Source: a virus
Strand: one strand, 5' to 3'
DNA length: 21,624 bases
IMG/VR virus record: IMGVR_UViG_3300037628_000447
Coordinates: 1 to 21,624 of that record
Made by a program: the position numbers and the translations under genes. Below are positions 1 through 8,075 of this stretch, one piece after another. The notes under the pieces are model-generated. The model did no database searches. It had not been told where the DNA came from and saw only the letters and a program-made list of their open reading frames with translations. Position 1 is the first letter of the stretch. Each line of letters starts with the position of its first letter.

Positions 1-734
1 GGATCAGGTTTTCCTGGAATAGTCTCTGCGTCTTGCGATACCTTTTTCAGCATCTTATTTGTAATAGCTTCTAGCGGCTTGCCTGCTTCCAATTCCTTTA
101 CGATTGGAATCTTTGCTCTTTTTACTGATTGCAGAGCCTTTTCTCCTTCTTTGATAAGTGATTCTTGAGTTTTTTTAAGCGTAGACGGTAGAGCTTTAGG
201 CTTTATCAACTTGGATACTTTCCTTCCCTCTTCTGCTATTCTTGGTAATTTAACAAGTTCTTTTATAGGAGCAGCTTTGGCTACTTGCTCAGCTTTTCCT
301 ACGCCTTTTGGACCGGGAATCGGCGTTAATAGTTGGGTTAGTGTTTCTATTTGTCTTCCAGCTTCTTCTTCCTCAGGAGTAAGGTCTCTTTCTCCTCTGA
401 TGGCTTCAGCCAGTGATACAGCTTGCCCAAGTATTCTTCTAGGATCAGGAGCCGAAGGACTAATCGCCTCTAGTAAATCTGCAAATCCAGCGGCAGGTCT
501 TCTTAGTAATTCTGATGGCCTTTTTTGTAATAAAGTTTCTATTGGTCTAGTTTCTGCTTTTCCTGTTATTATGTCTCCGAATCCTCCTTTGAATCTGCTC
601 AATTGTGGTGTTTGATCCTCAGGTGCAAATGCACCGGCACGCTGCCCTTGAGTTTCCTCAAATACGTCATCGAACACATCTGTTGCAGTCTCTTCTCCTG
701 TGGGTGCAGAAACTTCATCGAATATATCAGGCAT
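1..734 (-). CDS. Virion/ejection-type protein, 3' part cut by window edge
   Basis: The frame is open from an ATG at 734 to the left edge, giving 244 visible residues and no stop. It begins MPDIFDEVSAPTGEE. A strong Shine-Dalgarno, AGGAGAAG, sits just upstream and overlaps the stop of the preceding gene (9 bp spacing), which fixes the start. The N-terminus is acidic and probably disordered. The rest is helix-prone and rich in Ala, Lys and Glu, with a proline/glycine segment (TPIPGPKGVGKAEQ) near residue 145 and no Cys. It is the last visible gene of the tail/ejection block. By position and composition it may be a large internal protein delivered into the host with the DNA, comparable in place to P22 gp20/gp16. 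No domain was recognised, so the functional part of the call is inference. Confidence 0.8.
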   Translation of the reverse strand, partial: MPDIFDEVSAPTGEETATDVFDDVFEETQGQRAGAFAPEDQTPQLSRFKGGFGDIITGKAETRPIETLLQKRPSELLRRPAAGFADLLEAISPSAPDPRRILGQAVSLAEAIRGERDLTPEEEEAGRQIETLTQLLTPIPGPKGVGKAEQVAKAAPIKELVKLPRIAEEGRKVSKLIKPKALPSTLKKTQESLIKEGEKALQSVKRAKIPIVKELEAGKPLEAITNKMLKKVSQDAETIPGKPD

Positions 735-743
735 TTTCTTCTC

Positions 744-1661
744 CTAAAATGTAAAACCTTTCTCTTTAGCAAGCTCTCTAGCTTTATCTTTATCTCCTCC
801 GGCTTTTTCTAAGAAAGACTTAGCGTGAGCCTTACTTAAAGCTTGGTTAGGCTTTTGAGCTTCAGGTAATTTTATCTTAGCTACTTTTGAGCCTCTTTGA
901 AGTATATCGAGGATCTGACCTGCATTATTTTTCATGAACTTTTTTGTTTGTCGGCGTGCTTCAAAAGGTGACTCACCCTTAGCTAATAAGTCAGAAAAAG
1001 TATCTCCCTCTAAGTCTGCTTGCTTAATCATTGAATCAATTAAATTAATAGCCTGATTAAAACCACCGGGTAATGCCCTATCTGCACTTAAATTCTTGAT
1101 TGATTGCACAAACTCCCGTTGCGTTACTCGTCCGCCAAACAATGGCTTATAAAAAGCAAAGGCTCTAGTTGCTAAATCCCCTAATGCTTTGGAAGCTTCA
1201 GTTCCAGGAATAAATCTGCTTGGAGAATCTGCAAATCTTCTAGCGTTTTCCAAAGCAGGCGTTAGTTGACCCGCGATATCTTCCCTAAGACCTAGGTTTT
1301 TTCTATATTCTTTTATCTCCGGTGATTCAAATTCTGATTTAATCCTTGCTTTTCTTAAATCGGATCGCTCAGCCTTTTCCTCTTTTTCTCTCTCCTGCTT
1401 CTCTTTAAAGGCTTGTTGCATTTGTGTCTGAATCCCTTTCTGCTTCTGCTGCAAAACCCCAATTGCTTCTTTTCTTCTAGCAGGATCTCTTATATTAGAT
1501 AAGATTTGGTTCATAGCATTATCTAAAGCGTTTGGGTCTTCTGATTGAGCTGCTCCTTGGAGTATTTCATCCAACGCAGATACATCCTGGCTCTCTTGTA
1601 CCGCTCCTAAAAAGCCTCCACCTGCTGCCTTACCTATTTCAAATGAACTTGGTGTTGTCAT
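744..1661 (-). CDS. Putative internal/ejection virion protein
   Basis: A 305-residue protein, almost entirely predicted helix. Residues 68-110 are a highly charged, Lys/Glu/Gln-rich stretch (KQKGIQTQMQQAFKEKQERE and on) that looks like a coiled coil. The centre is rich in Arg and Phe (around residues 165-190, AFAFYKPLFGGRVTQREF). The C-terminus is a Lys/Ala segment that may form a small helical or LysM-like tail domain (SFLEKAGGDKDKARELAKE). There is no signal peptide, membrane segment or Cys. Start ATG 1661 is preceded by AGGAGAAAGAT. It lies between a glycine-rich protein and the cut gene at the left edge. The set resembles the gp7-gp20-gp16 ejection cassette of P22-like phages in position, but no homology was recognised. 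Confidence 0.8.
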   Translation of the reverse strand: MTTPSSFEIGKAAGGGFLGAVQESQDVSALDEILQGAAQSEDPNALDNAMNQILSNIRDPARRKEAIGVLQQKQKGIQTQMQQAFKEKQEREKEEKAERSDLRKARIKSEFESPEIKEYRKNLGLREDIAGQLTPALENARRFADSPSRFIPGTEASKALGDLATRAFAFYKPLFGGRVTQREFVQSIKNLSADRALPGGFNQAINLIDSMIKQADLEGDTFSDLLAKGESPFEARRQTKKFMKNNAGQILDILQRGSKVAKIKLPEAQKPNQALSKAHAKSFLEKAGGDKDKARELAKEKGFTF

Positions 1662-1672
1662 ATCTCTTTCTC

Positions 1673-2323
1673 CTATACTAGTGGTGTTTCTTCTTGCTCA
1701 AAGCCCTTTCTTGCAGGCGTTCGTCTAATAGAGTTCAAAATATCCGAAATCCCGGTTTGAAACTGAGGCGACGCTAAAAACCCACCGACTCCTTGCTGTA
1801 TGGCTTCTCCTCCCGGCTGCGTAGGTAACGCCCCCGGCTTTGCCCCCAAGATGCCGCCTATTCCCTTCAATTGTCTTTCTTGAGCGCCTTGCTGCTGCTG
1901 AGCGAATTGTTGATTTAAAAGCTGATCTAACTCAACTCCTGCTCTTGAGAGTGTGTCTTCTAGTCCAGTCCCTCTTTGCTGCCCGCCGGCTATAAAAGAT
2001 TGTTGTATTTGAGGTGCTGTCTGTGTCCTAAATCTAGATAATGCCGGATCTACAAATGACTTTTGGAATGTTCCTTCATCCATTTGGAATAGACCTGAGA
2101 ATTGACCTTGGCCTTTTAGTGAAGCTAATAATTCATCTATAAGCTCTCTTTGTTGTCCCTGTATTGGAGTTTCAGCCCCTCTCTTTCTTGACAAGAAACT
2201 GCTAAGGCCTCCTATTAATGCTCCTCCGGCTGCTCCTACACCTGTGCCTATTGGCCCAAAAGCTGATCCTATTGTAGCTCCTGTTCCTGCACCTGATAAT
2301 GCTCCTCCGCCTATTGATGACAT
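1673..2323 (-). CDS. Glycine-zipper ejection-type virion protein
   Basis: A 216-residue protein. Residues 5-45 are a long Gly/Ala stretch (GALSGAGTGATIGSAFGPIG and on) with glycine-zipper spacing and hydrophobic character, typical of phage internal proteins that insert into the host envelope during DNA delivery. A polar, Gln-rich region follows (QQQ runs near residues 138-147) with helix-prone segments. The C-terminus is short and charged. The gene follows the 87-residue gene with a 9 bp gap, and a GGAGG-type site sits upstream of ATG 2323. P22 gp7, a DNA-transfer protein, occupies the equivalent position and is also Gly/Ala-rich. The role is inferred from composition and place. Confidence 0.8.
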   Translation of the reverse strand: MSSIGGGALSGAGTGATIGSAFGPIGTGVGAAGGALIGGLSSFLSRKRGAETPIQGQQRELIDELLASLKGQGQFSGLFQMDEGTFQKSFVDPALSRFRTQTAPQIQQSFIAGGQQRGTGLEDTLSRAGVELDQLLNQQFAQQQQGAQERQLKGIGGILGAKPGALPTQPGGEAIQQGVGGFLASPQFQTGISDILNSIRRTPARKGFEQEETPLV

Positions 2324-2332
2324 AACCCCTCC

Positions 2333-2596
2333 TTATATTTCCTTCCAAGTTACAGTTGTTGACGTTGGACGTGCAACTAAAATTTCTACTTTGTTTGTGT
2401 TAGTGTTTATATTTACGCTTCCGTTAGGTAACAGAGTATCTGAGCTTTGTCCATCTGTCGGTCTCTCATATAATTCTATTTTCTTATTAAGAGCCACTGC
2501 TAAATCAGTATAAAGAACCTCTATTATCTCAAGCAAGTCCTCGATCGTTAGGTCTTCTCTAGATCCAATGTTTAATACTTCTGCTACTTTTGCCAT
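2333..2596 (-). CDS. Small conserved phage structural-region protein
   Basis: An 87-residue protein. The first half is acidic and helical (EDLTIEDLLEIIEVLYTDLA, about residues 14-33). The second half looks beta-rich, with the Asn/Thr run VNINTNTNKVEILV and the ending TSTTVTW. It sits between the large tail protein and the ejection cassette, starting 3 bp after the previous stop. The Shine-Dalgarno (AGTAGG) overlaps that stop. This kind of short acidic protein next to gp10-like genes is familiar from podovirus genomes, perhaps as a minor tail or assembly component. I cannot assign a function. Confidence 0.8.
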   Translation of the reverse strand: MAKVAEVLNIGSREDLTIEDLLEIIEVLYTDLAVALNKKIELYERPTDGQSSDTLLPNGSVNINTNTNKVEILVARPTSTTVTWKEI

Positions 2597-2599
2597 TGT

Positions 2600-4459
2600 T
2601 TACCTACTAATTGTTGCTCCAGGCTCAGTAAATATTCTTATTGAGCTTATAATTGTTTGTGTAGTAGCGCTTTCATTTCTAAATAAGAAGTTATGAAAGT
2701 CCGCTTCTTGATCTACTATGCACGTAATATATTCCCTTTTCTTTAACCCTGCTGTTGTTTGCAGTAGCACATCCTTTTTGTAAGGTGCAGCCTCTCCATC
2801 AACAGATAAGTCTACAATGATTGGCCCTCCGGCTGAGTTTAGTAACACGTCAATATGAGATACATAGCAGCGTTGCCCTTGCGCTCTAAACGGATTAAAT
2901 GGGGCCATCTTGGCCCTGAAATCTATGAGCTTTGAGACTGTTCCACCTGCTGTATAAGCTGTGAAAAGAGTGGAATCTATATTAACTGTTATACTGGTAG
3001 CACTAGCAACGGTCACAGTAGCTTTAGTATTATTTATCTCCGTCATCCCAGCAACATTCTTGATTAGAACTCTGTCGCCTGCTTTAAATGCCGATTCATC
3101 CACTGTTATCACAGCACTAGAAGCTTGTGTTATGCCACTTATGCTTACAAAATAATCGTCAAAGTCAGCATTCAGCTCATATATAAATCCGTCGTTATCA
3201 CCGGCGAGCGTTTTCTGGACGCTATCGCCTATTCCTATCTTATTCCATATTTCTTCGGTTGTGTCCCATCTCTTCCAAGAAATATCTTGTGTTTCGTCTA
3301 TTTGACTCCATATAAGGTTAGCTCCTACGTCAGTTTGTCCGAATACACTGAACCTCTGATTATTGATAGAAAAAGAGCTTTCTTCGTAGTTGTAGGCTAG
3401 CACTCTGTCTTGGGTTTGATCTGTTAAATTAGATGTTTTTCCTCTATAGGAAAATAGAAACTGTGAATTGGCTCTATCAAAGCCTCCTGATGTCAAAGGA
3501 AATAGCGTTTGGTCAACTTCATCTGAACCGAAGAACGGTACTTTATCATCGAATCTAACCGCCTTTCTTCCGTCAGTAGTAATAAGACCAGTCTTGCCTA
3601 CTGATTTGACCTCGTAGTCCCACGAAACTGCTGAAAAGCCTGCATCTGTTCCTAGGACTGAAGGTATTTTCTTCACGAAGTATGGATTAAAAGCGTCTCT
3701 TGTTTTTTCCAGTGACCATACAGATCTATTAAACTCCATTACTATTATATCGCCAAGGATCAAAGCTCCTTTCATTAACTCATATGTGTCAGCTTCTAAT
3801 AATCCTGAGCCAGAAGTGTTAAACTTGTCTCCATTTCCGGCCGTATCTCTTATTCCGGAATATAATATTCCTTGGTTGTAAGTAGTGGCTACAATCTTAG
3901 GAGCAAATAAATTGAGCCTCTCACCAAACCAAATAACGGCTGTAGCGTTTACTAATGCCCCTAGCGCCGGAGCTTGATAATCTGGGTTATCTACGACGCT
4001 GGTAAAGTCTAAAACATTTGTTCCATCATAGAAATAAACTTTGCTCATTCCTTTTCCAGTTAGAACAAAGCGCTGTTGCCCATCTTTGGTTAGATAAGTA
4101 GTTCCTGAGATATAATCCTCGTCATTAGTTATGTTAAAATTATATCCGCCAGCTAATGTTCCACCACCAGCAATTTGATTAAACGAATCTGTTCCAGAAT
4201 CATAGGAATACAGGAAGTTCTTATCTGCCACTAAAAGCTGTCTATTGGAATCTGGTAATATATTCTCGAAGATTCCCATAACACGTGTGTTGCCGGCTAG
4301 CCTTCCGTCTGAGAATCTAGTGAAACCTCTTCTAGATTTCAACTCTTGCCGGTAAACATATCCGTTTCTTAATTCCTCAAACGCATCTTTAGGATCAAGA
4401 AAATTAACCCCTGAGCTATCTAACCCGGTTTTGAATCCTATAACCTCAAACGCTTCCAT
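2600..4459 (-). CDS. Large tail/packaged-DNA stabilisation protein, P22 gp10-like
   Basis: A 619-residue, beta-rich protein. The N-terminus (FLDPKDAFEELRNGYVYRQE, residues about 20-39, then LKSRRGFTRF) is the typical opening of phage tail-hub or stabilisation proteins of the P22 gp10 type. Repeated motifs follow such as VADKNFLYSYDSGTDSF and KVYFYDGTNVLDF, consistent with a beta-propeller or barrel. Residues about 445-510 (ISGITQASSAVITV through FTAYTAGGTV) form an FCCH-like module also seen in two other virion proteins here. The C-terminal beta domain contains YVSHIDVLLNSAGGPIIVDL. It starts with a TAATG overlap on the fibre gene, so the two are likely translationally coupled. Known gp10 plugs the portal/neck and holds DNA in the capsid. 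The fold assignment is moderate and the tail role likely. Confidence 0.8.
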   Translation of the reverse strand: MEAFEVIGFKTGLDSSGVNFLDPKDAFEELRNGYVYRQELKSRRGFTRFSDGRLAGNTRVMGIFENILPDSNRQLLVADKNFLYSYDSGTDSFNQIAGGGTLAGGYNFNITNDEDYISGTTYLTKDGQQRFVLTGKGMSKVYFYDGTNVLDFTSVVDNPDYQAPALGALVNATAVIWFGERLNLFAPKIVATTYNQGILYSGIRDTAGNGDKFNTSGSGLLEADTYELMKGALILGDIIVMEFNRSVWSLEKTRDAFNPYFVKKIPSVLGTDAGFSAVSWDYEVKSVGKTGLITTDGRKAVRFDDKVPFFGSDEVDQTLFPLTSGGFDRANSQFLFSYRGKTSNLTDQTQDRVLAYNYEESSFSINNQRFSVFGQTDVGANLIWSQIDETQDISWKRWDTTEEIWNKIGIGDSVQKTLAGDNDGFIYELNADFDDYFVSISGITQASSAVITVDESAFKAGDRVLIKNVAGMTEINNTKATVTVASATSITVNIDSTLFTAYTAGGTVSKLIDFRAKMAPFNPFRAQGQRCYVSHIDVLLNSAGGPIIVDLSVDGEAAPYKKDVLLQTTAGLKKREYITCIVDQEADFHNFLFRNESATTQTIISSIRIFTEPGATISR

Positions 4460-5046
4460 TACATTGCCCAGTAAACTATTCTATATTGATATGTTCCTGC
4501 TATTCCTGAGGCTGCCAATTTAGCCCTAATAGTTAAAGCGCCGTTGTCGTTTTTAAACTCTAAAACTTTTGATGCACTTCCACTTATAATTAATTGTTGT
4601 GAATATGACTGACATACTCCACCAGCAGCTTTAAAAAAACCCGTAACTCCAGAATTACTTCCGTCTTGTATAAACATATAAATGTTTCCATAAGTATTGT
4701 TTGGCACTTCGGTTATCGTCGTATGTGAAGTTCCTGGCGTAAATGTTCCACTTAAAAATGACGGTATGAATTGATATATGCCGCTTGCGTTTCTATAGAA
4801 CCCTTCAACTCTACTATTAATCTCTTTGAAATAAATCCCTCCGTCCATTCCTGTAGAAAGAGTTAAATCTGCTGCAAGTTTAGGGGCCTGTACCTGTTTA
4901 TGAAACCCATCTTCATTAGCTCCTATATTCCAGTAATGATCGTTATTTAGAGTTGTTTCCGTATAAGTTGTATTTCCTCCAAGGATCGTATTGTTTTGTT
5001 TAACCGATTTTGACCCATCCGGGGCAACGGCATTCCACGCACACAT
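4459..5046 (-). CDS. Tail fibre/spike-like virion protein
   Basis: A 195-residue protein with no Lys/Glu-rich helices and high Gly, Ser, Thr and Asn, as in fibre and spike proteins. It opens with APDGSKSVKQNNTILGGNTT. The segment DHYWNIGANEDGFHKQVQAP (residues about 36-55) resembles the virion-attachment region of podoviral tail fibres. The C-terminal part (GSASKVLEFKNDNGALTIRA and YQYRIVYWAM) looks like a small beta-sandwich. The Shine-Dalgarno AAGGAGAATAAAT sits before ATG 5046. It is followed directly, by TAATG overlap, by the large gp10-like tail gene. It is probably a short receptor-binding or decoration protein. At 195 residues it is much shorter than full-length fibres. Confidence 0.75.
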   Translation of the reverse strand: MCAWNAVAPDGSKSVKQNNTILGGNTTYTETTLNNDHYWNIGANEDGFHKQVQAPKLAADLTLSTGMDGGIYFKEINSRVEGFYRNASGIYQFIPSFLSGTFTPGTSHTTITEVPNNTYGNIYMFIQDGSNSGVTGFFKAAGGVCQSYSQQLIISGSASKVLEFKNDNGALTIRAKLAASGIAGTYQYRIVYWAM

Positions 5047-5048
5047 AT

Positions 5049-5528
5049 TTATTCTCCTTTTTGATTAAAAGTCTTTATCTTTTGATAAATATTCTCTTTT
5101 TCGTTTCTTAGATCTTCAGGTAAAATCATAAAAGTTCCAGTTCGGCCACATTTTCTATTATTAAATTTAGTATTTGCATATTCTATAGCTAACTTGCATC
5201 TTTCTTTTTTAGTTATCATATAAGGCAATATTTCTTTGCAAAACTCTGGAATTATCGCGGTACTCAATGTGAAGGCATAAATATCTTTCCATTTTGGATT
5301 TCCTCGTGGCTTCGCGTCTGATAAGTAACACTTATAACTTTTTGAGATAACATTTTTCATCCAATTTAATGTTTTAAAACATGTCATACTTATTTTTAGC
5401 CTTAAAGTATAACTGTATTTTCCCGTATACTTTCCTTTTCTTCTTTCAATAAATTTTTCCACGTAAATACAACCCTCTCCATCTATTAGCGCTGCTATAT
5501 AAGCTAATTCTGTTTTTAATAGGACCAT
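5049..5528 (-). CDS. Free-standing LAGLIDADG homing endonuclease
   Basis: A 159-residue protein with the LAGLIDADG-type motif IAALIDGEG at residues 11-19, followed by a short strand (CIYVEK). The remainder is basic and beta-alpha in pattern (LRLKISMTCFKTLNWMK; IYAFTLSTAIIPEFCKEILP), matching single-motif LAGLIDADG enzymes that dimerise and cut about 20 bp sites. I start it at ATG 5528 because AGGAGGGTT lies directly upstream. A longer in-frame reading from 5567 adds 13 residues but lacks a ribosome site. A TATAAT box lies upstream at about 5552-5557 with no good -35, so a private promoter is only possible. The gene sits between a short lysine-rich gene and the tail fibre gene, as expected for an intron-less mobile endonuclease gene. 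Confidence 0.88.
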   Translation of the reverse strand: MVLLKTELAYIAALIDGEGCIYVEKFIERRKGKYTGKYSYTLRLKISMTCFKTLNWMKNVISKSYKCYLSDAKPRGNPKWKDIYAFTLSTAIIPEFCKEILPYMITKKERCKLAIEYANTKFNNRKCGRTGTFMILPEDLRNEKENIYQKIKTFNQKGE

Positions 5529-5563
5529 AACCCTCCTAATGGTTTGGTCTATTATACACCAGT

Positions 5564-5707
5564 TCATTTATTTTTTCTTTGCTTTTTACCTTTCCCGGCT
5601 TTAGACAGAGATATCGCAACACTCTGCTTTTGTGGGTAACCTTCATCTCTTAATTTACTAATGTTCTTTGAAACAGTCTTCTTAGACTTTCCCTTTTTCA
5701 ACGGCAT
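5564..5707 (-). CDS. 47-residue lysine-rich phage protein (DUF6496-like)
   Basis: A short gene of 47 residues starting [20 protein letters not shown], followed by [18 protein letters not shown] and a basic tail. The combination 'PLKKG-S.KT.S.NI..L...G.PQKQ.VAI.L.KAG' is a recurrent small phage protein pattern that I associate with DUF6496; its function is unknown. The charge suggests nucleic-acid or virion-DNA contact, but this is a guess. GGAGGAACAAG precedes the ATG, and the 5' end overlaps the previous gene by 26 bp. The stop lies 36 bp before the endonuclease start. Confidence 0.8.
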   Translation of the reverse strand: MPLKKGKSKKTVSKNISKLRDEGYPQKQSVAISLSKAGKGKKQRKNK

Positions 5708-5978
5708 CTTGTTCCTCCTTATTAATCAAACTTAAATCTCTGTGTGTTTTTAATCCAAAAGGCCATTCTGGAGGATTCATCCAGGCAGCAATATATTTGA
5801 AGTGTTGCTCATCTTCATAATATTCCTCCCCATCTATTCCATAATTAGGATCATTAGGACTATAATAGCCATACTTTTGGGAAGTATAACATGAATAAGA
5901 ATCCCCACATTCTCGCAATGCAAACCAATAATAACCACTCTCTTCTGGTTTTTGAAGATTCCAATCAATCCATTTCAT
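5682..5978 (-). CDS. DUF551-like small protein
   Basis: A 98-residue acidic, Tyr/Trp-rich protein. It opens [19 protein letters not shown] and has [13 protein letters not shown] near residue 63. The layout (Trp-Ile near the N-terminus, then 'P...G.Y', then 'aaW.pPP.wP' at the end of the core) is that of DUF551 proteins, common in phages and of unknown function. Four genes in this window show this layout, and this is the most divergent. AAGGAA lies 10 bp before ATG 5978. The 3' end overlaps the 47-residue gene by 26 bp. Confidence 0.75.
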   Translation of the reverse strand: MKWIDWNLQKPEESGYYWFALRECGDSYSCYTSQKYGYYSPNDPNYGIDGEEYYEDEQHFKYIAAWMNPPEWPFGLKTHRDLSLINKEEQDAVEKGKV

Positions 5979-6054
5979 TTAACTAATTTCCTTAAAACTT
6001 CCATTATTAACAATTTGATCCTATTCCATTTTGATTGCCTATTATTTGCATGCC

Positions 6055-6309
6055 TTACATATCATCTAATGACCACGTTTTATACCCATTTTTATTTAAT
6101 TCATTGTCTAATGATTTTGGAAGAGGAATCCAATGGGTCACCACTGTCTCGTAATTGTTCCAATCATTTGGTGGTATGTCACAATCTCCGCCTTCTCCAC
6201 TCCAACAATATATTGCAGGTCTTTTGAAGCGTCCCTTTTCGTCGGATTCTAAGCATACATAAAGACCACTCTTCTTTGGCAACTCATCTTCTACGCTAAT
6301 CCAATCCAT
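6055..6309 (-). CDS. DUF551 family protein
   Basis: An 84-residue protein with a near-consensus DUF551 core: DWISVEDELPKKSGLYVCL at the N-terminus and VVTHWIPLPKS at about residues 56-66. The middle carries RPAIYCWSGEGGDCDIPP. A poorly conserved acidic tail follows. Function is unknown, though family members are frequent in phage accessory regions. It follows the zinc-ribbon gene by 1 bp. Its opening is nearly the same as those of the two DUF551-like genes at 19.3-19.8 kb, suggesting paralogues within one phage. Confidence 0.82.
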   Translation of the reverse strand: MDWISVEDELPKKSGLYVCLESDEKGRFKRPAIYCWSGEGGDCDIPPNDWNNYETVVTHWIPLPKSLDNELNKNGYKTWSLDDM

Positions 6310-6310
6310 C

Positions 6311-6508
6311 TTATAGCTCCCTGTCTAGTTCCAGCTCTGGCCTGTTAGGCCAATCATAATCGTTTGTATGACATAGGCTCTTCTTCTCTCCACATGAATC
6401 ACACTCCCCAGTATGAAAAGTCGCTACATGACAAACTGGCCATATTGCTCCGCCAAGCTCTGCGCAGTCTCTGCATATAAAGCCTGCTCCTATTTTGTTA
6501 TCTTTCAT
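6311..6508 (-). CDS. Small zinc-ribbon phage protein
   Basis: A 65-residue protein with Cys12-x2-Cys15, Cys26-His27, His32, Cys36-x2-Cys39 and Cys46-His47, enough ligands for one or two zinc sites. The order FICRDCAELGGAIWPVCHVA then GECDSCGEKKSLC resembles small zinc-binding phage proteins of unknown role. It starts directly after the TAG stop of the adaptor gene, using GAGG inside that gene's end, so it is read from the same transcript. It may be a regulator or host-interaction factor, but there is no direct evidence. Confidence 0.8.
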   Translation of the reverse strand: MKDNKIGAGFICRDCAELGGAIWPVCHVATFHTGECDSCGEKKSLCHTNDYDWPNRPELELDREL

Positions 6509-7201
6509 CTAAAACCTCGGGAATCCTCTCTGAGTTTTTAATTGATTATGGGTCCTTCCAAGCATCCTCGCTTTCTCACGCTTGTAACCTATAGTTATCT
6601 TAGCTAGACTATTCTCATCGTATCTATAATCTGAGGCGTAATCAAGCGCTGCTAGATAAGACAAATATCTTACCCAATAATCAAACGGAAGCTCAGGGTT
6701 GCCCTCTGTTGAGAACTCAGGGTTAAGCTTATATCCATATATCTTAACGTCATAACTTGTATTTGGGATCGTCCTAAATACAAACTCAGTTCCATAAAAA
6801 AGCATCTCTGTGGGATAACCGGGTATTAGGATGTCCTCGTTGTTGACGCCCCATTGCATGTAAAACAAGCCTGGATCTTGAAATATTCTAAGTCTATTCC
6901 AAGACACAGACTCACTCGGAGGATCTGTCAATGTAATGAAAGCTTCAGCACTTATAGTTCTAAAGTTATCGCTAGCTCCGACATCGTTAAACGTATATAC
7001 ACCTGTAGTATTTGTTTCATCTATCGTAAATTCTAATGTGTCATTTAATTCAAATAATGTTACATCACCAGCCATCGATATATGTACGGCATCATTTAGA
7101 TAATTTAACATTACAGAATCGCTGGAATCCGGATCGTTTTCATTACGTCGTCCTAGTATAACTCTCATTAGAGTAAAACAATCTGAAACAAACTTAGTCA
7201 T
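6509..7201 (-). CDS. Head-tail adaptor/connector protein
   Basis: A 230-residue protein. It opens with a helix and loop (FVSDCFTLMRVILGRRNEND) then LNYLNDAVHIS, has a beta-rich centre, and ends with YWVRYLSYLAALDYASDYRY followed by a basic tail ending RTHNQLKTQRGFPRF. Phage adaptors that sit under the portal (P22 gp4-like and related podoviral connectors) share this plan: N-terminal helices, a beta insert, a long C-terminal helix and a basic end. The gene lies downstream of portal, scaffold and coat and upstream of tail genes, as expected. It starts 2 bp after the previous stop. The role is fairly likely; the exact family is uncertain. Confidence 0.72.
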   Translation of the reverse strand: MTKFVSDCFTLMRVILGRRNENDPDSSDSVMLNYLNDAVHISMAGDVTLFELNDTLEFTIDETNTTGVYTFNDVGASDNFRTISAEAFITLTDPPSESVSWNRLRIFQDPGLFYMQWGVNNEDILIPGYPTEMLFYGTEFVFRTIPNTSYDVKIYGYKLNPEFSTEGNPELPFDYWVRYLSYLAALDYASDYRYDENSLAKITIGYKREKARMLGRTHNQLKTQRGFPRF

Positions 7202-7203
7202 TA

Positions 7204-7728
7204 TTAATCCTTATATATTGGTCTTATTGAAAACCTGTTGTTCTTTCCTACAATCCTTGTTTCTCTAGAACCGTCAGGATTATCTACCCATTCCCAAACT
7301 GCTGTCCCTTTATCTGCTAGATGTTCTACTACACATCTAGGTAGGTCATAGATTTTCCCAGGAACAAGTTTTTTTTCAAAATGAATCATATCATTGGATA
7401 GATGGACTGTCAGCGGATTAGTTGGTTGGTCATTCCTACCGAATCTTATTCTTTCTTTAGGGTGAAGCTCTTCCGGACATTGCTTTATTTCATATGGTGT
7501 TTCTTTTAGACGCTTGTCTAGCTTCTTAGCCATTTTTGTTAATCTTCTAGTTTCTTCGTTATATCTCATATAATCACCAAGACTATTGAGAGGCATATCT
7601 TCTAACTTTGTTTTTTCCGCTTTAGGCGATTTGTTGATTATATCGTCTATTTCCGTTTGAACTAGTGGGTGATCTGATTTTATTTCTGCTTTTAAGTTTG
7701 GCTTTGCTCTTGGGGTCGGTTTTGGCAT
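7204..7728 (-). CDS. Conserved podovirus structural-region protein
   Basis: A 174-residue protein. The N-terminal half is basic and probably extended or helical (PKPTPRAKPNLKAEIKSD; RRLTKMAKKLDKRLKE). The C-terminal half is a compact beta domain with PKERIRFGRNDQPTNPLTVH, PGKIYDLPRCVVEHLADKG and WEWVDNPDGSRETR. This C-terminal pattern is familiar from podovirus morphogenesis blocks next to adaptors, probably as a virion component. I use ATG 7728, preceded by AAAGGAGAAAAT overlapping the stop of the previous gene. A longer in-frame start at 7755 lies upstream of that site and is less likely. Confidence 0.78.
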   Translation of the reverse strand: MPKPTPRAKPNLKAEIKSDHPLVQTEIDDIINKSPKAEKTKLEDMPLNSLGDYMRYNEETRRLTKMAKKLDKRLKETPYEIKQCPEELHPKERIRFGRNDQPTNPLTVHLSNDMIHFEKKLVPGKIYDLPRCVVEHLADKGTAVWEWVDNPDGSRETRIVGKNNRFSIRPIYKD

Positions 7729-7738
7729 ATTTTCTCCT

Positions 7739-8056
7739 TTATGAACTATACACAAATGTTGTTTCTACTAAATTTACATTACCACCTGTTACATATGGTG
7801 TAAAGTTTGTTGAATCTATGTTTTCAAATGTTATCGGATCTTGGATAGCAAAGTTAGTGGTGTCTAGGACTATTACCCTAAATCTTTTTCCATCTATTTG
7901 ATCAACACCTCTAGGCGTAGGCATACGGCCGTCTATATCCATTATTCTGACAAAGTCAAAGGTTGAGAAGTCATGGTCTGTAGAAGTGGTTACAACACAT
8001 GGGTCGGCTGAGCTTATATTGCTTATATCGAATCTGTGTTCTTCTTGACCTGACAT
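7739..8056 (-). CDS. FCCH-like domain virion protein
   Basis: A 105-residue protein that is essentially one domain: FDISNISSADPCVVTTSTDH, then DFVRIMDIDGRMPTPRG, then VIVLDTTNFAIQDP and FTPYVTGGNVNL. This pattern (Ala-Asp-Pro-x-Val-Val-Thr-x-Thr, 'G...V.I', 'Y.sGG.v') matches the FCCH-type beta domain that also occurs in phage tail proteins. It is closely similar to residues 102-191 of the next upstream protein. I start it at ATG 8056 with AAGGAATAACA upstream. A TTG reading from 8083 would begin inside a hairpin stem. It is probably a minor capsid or neck protein. Confidence 0.75.
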   Translation of the reverse strand: MSGQEEHRFDISNISSADPCVVTTSTDHDFSTFDFVRIMDIDGRMPTPRGVDQIDGKRFRVIVLDTTNFAIQDPITFENIDSTNFTPYVTGGNVNLVETTFVYSS

Positions 8057-8075
8057 TGTTATTCCTTGTTTTAAT

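Noticed and set aside
211-812. Rightward open frames of 134 and 69 codons
   Set aside because: They lie opposite the virion gene that runs off the left edge and the 305-residue gene, lack ribosome sites, and have Ser/Leu-rich shadow composition.
5979-6054. Tiny leader-like frames before the divergent DUF551-like gene
   Set aside because: Frames of 9 and 14 codons occur by chance; neither has regulatory codons or a hairpin.
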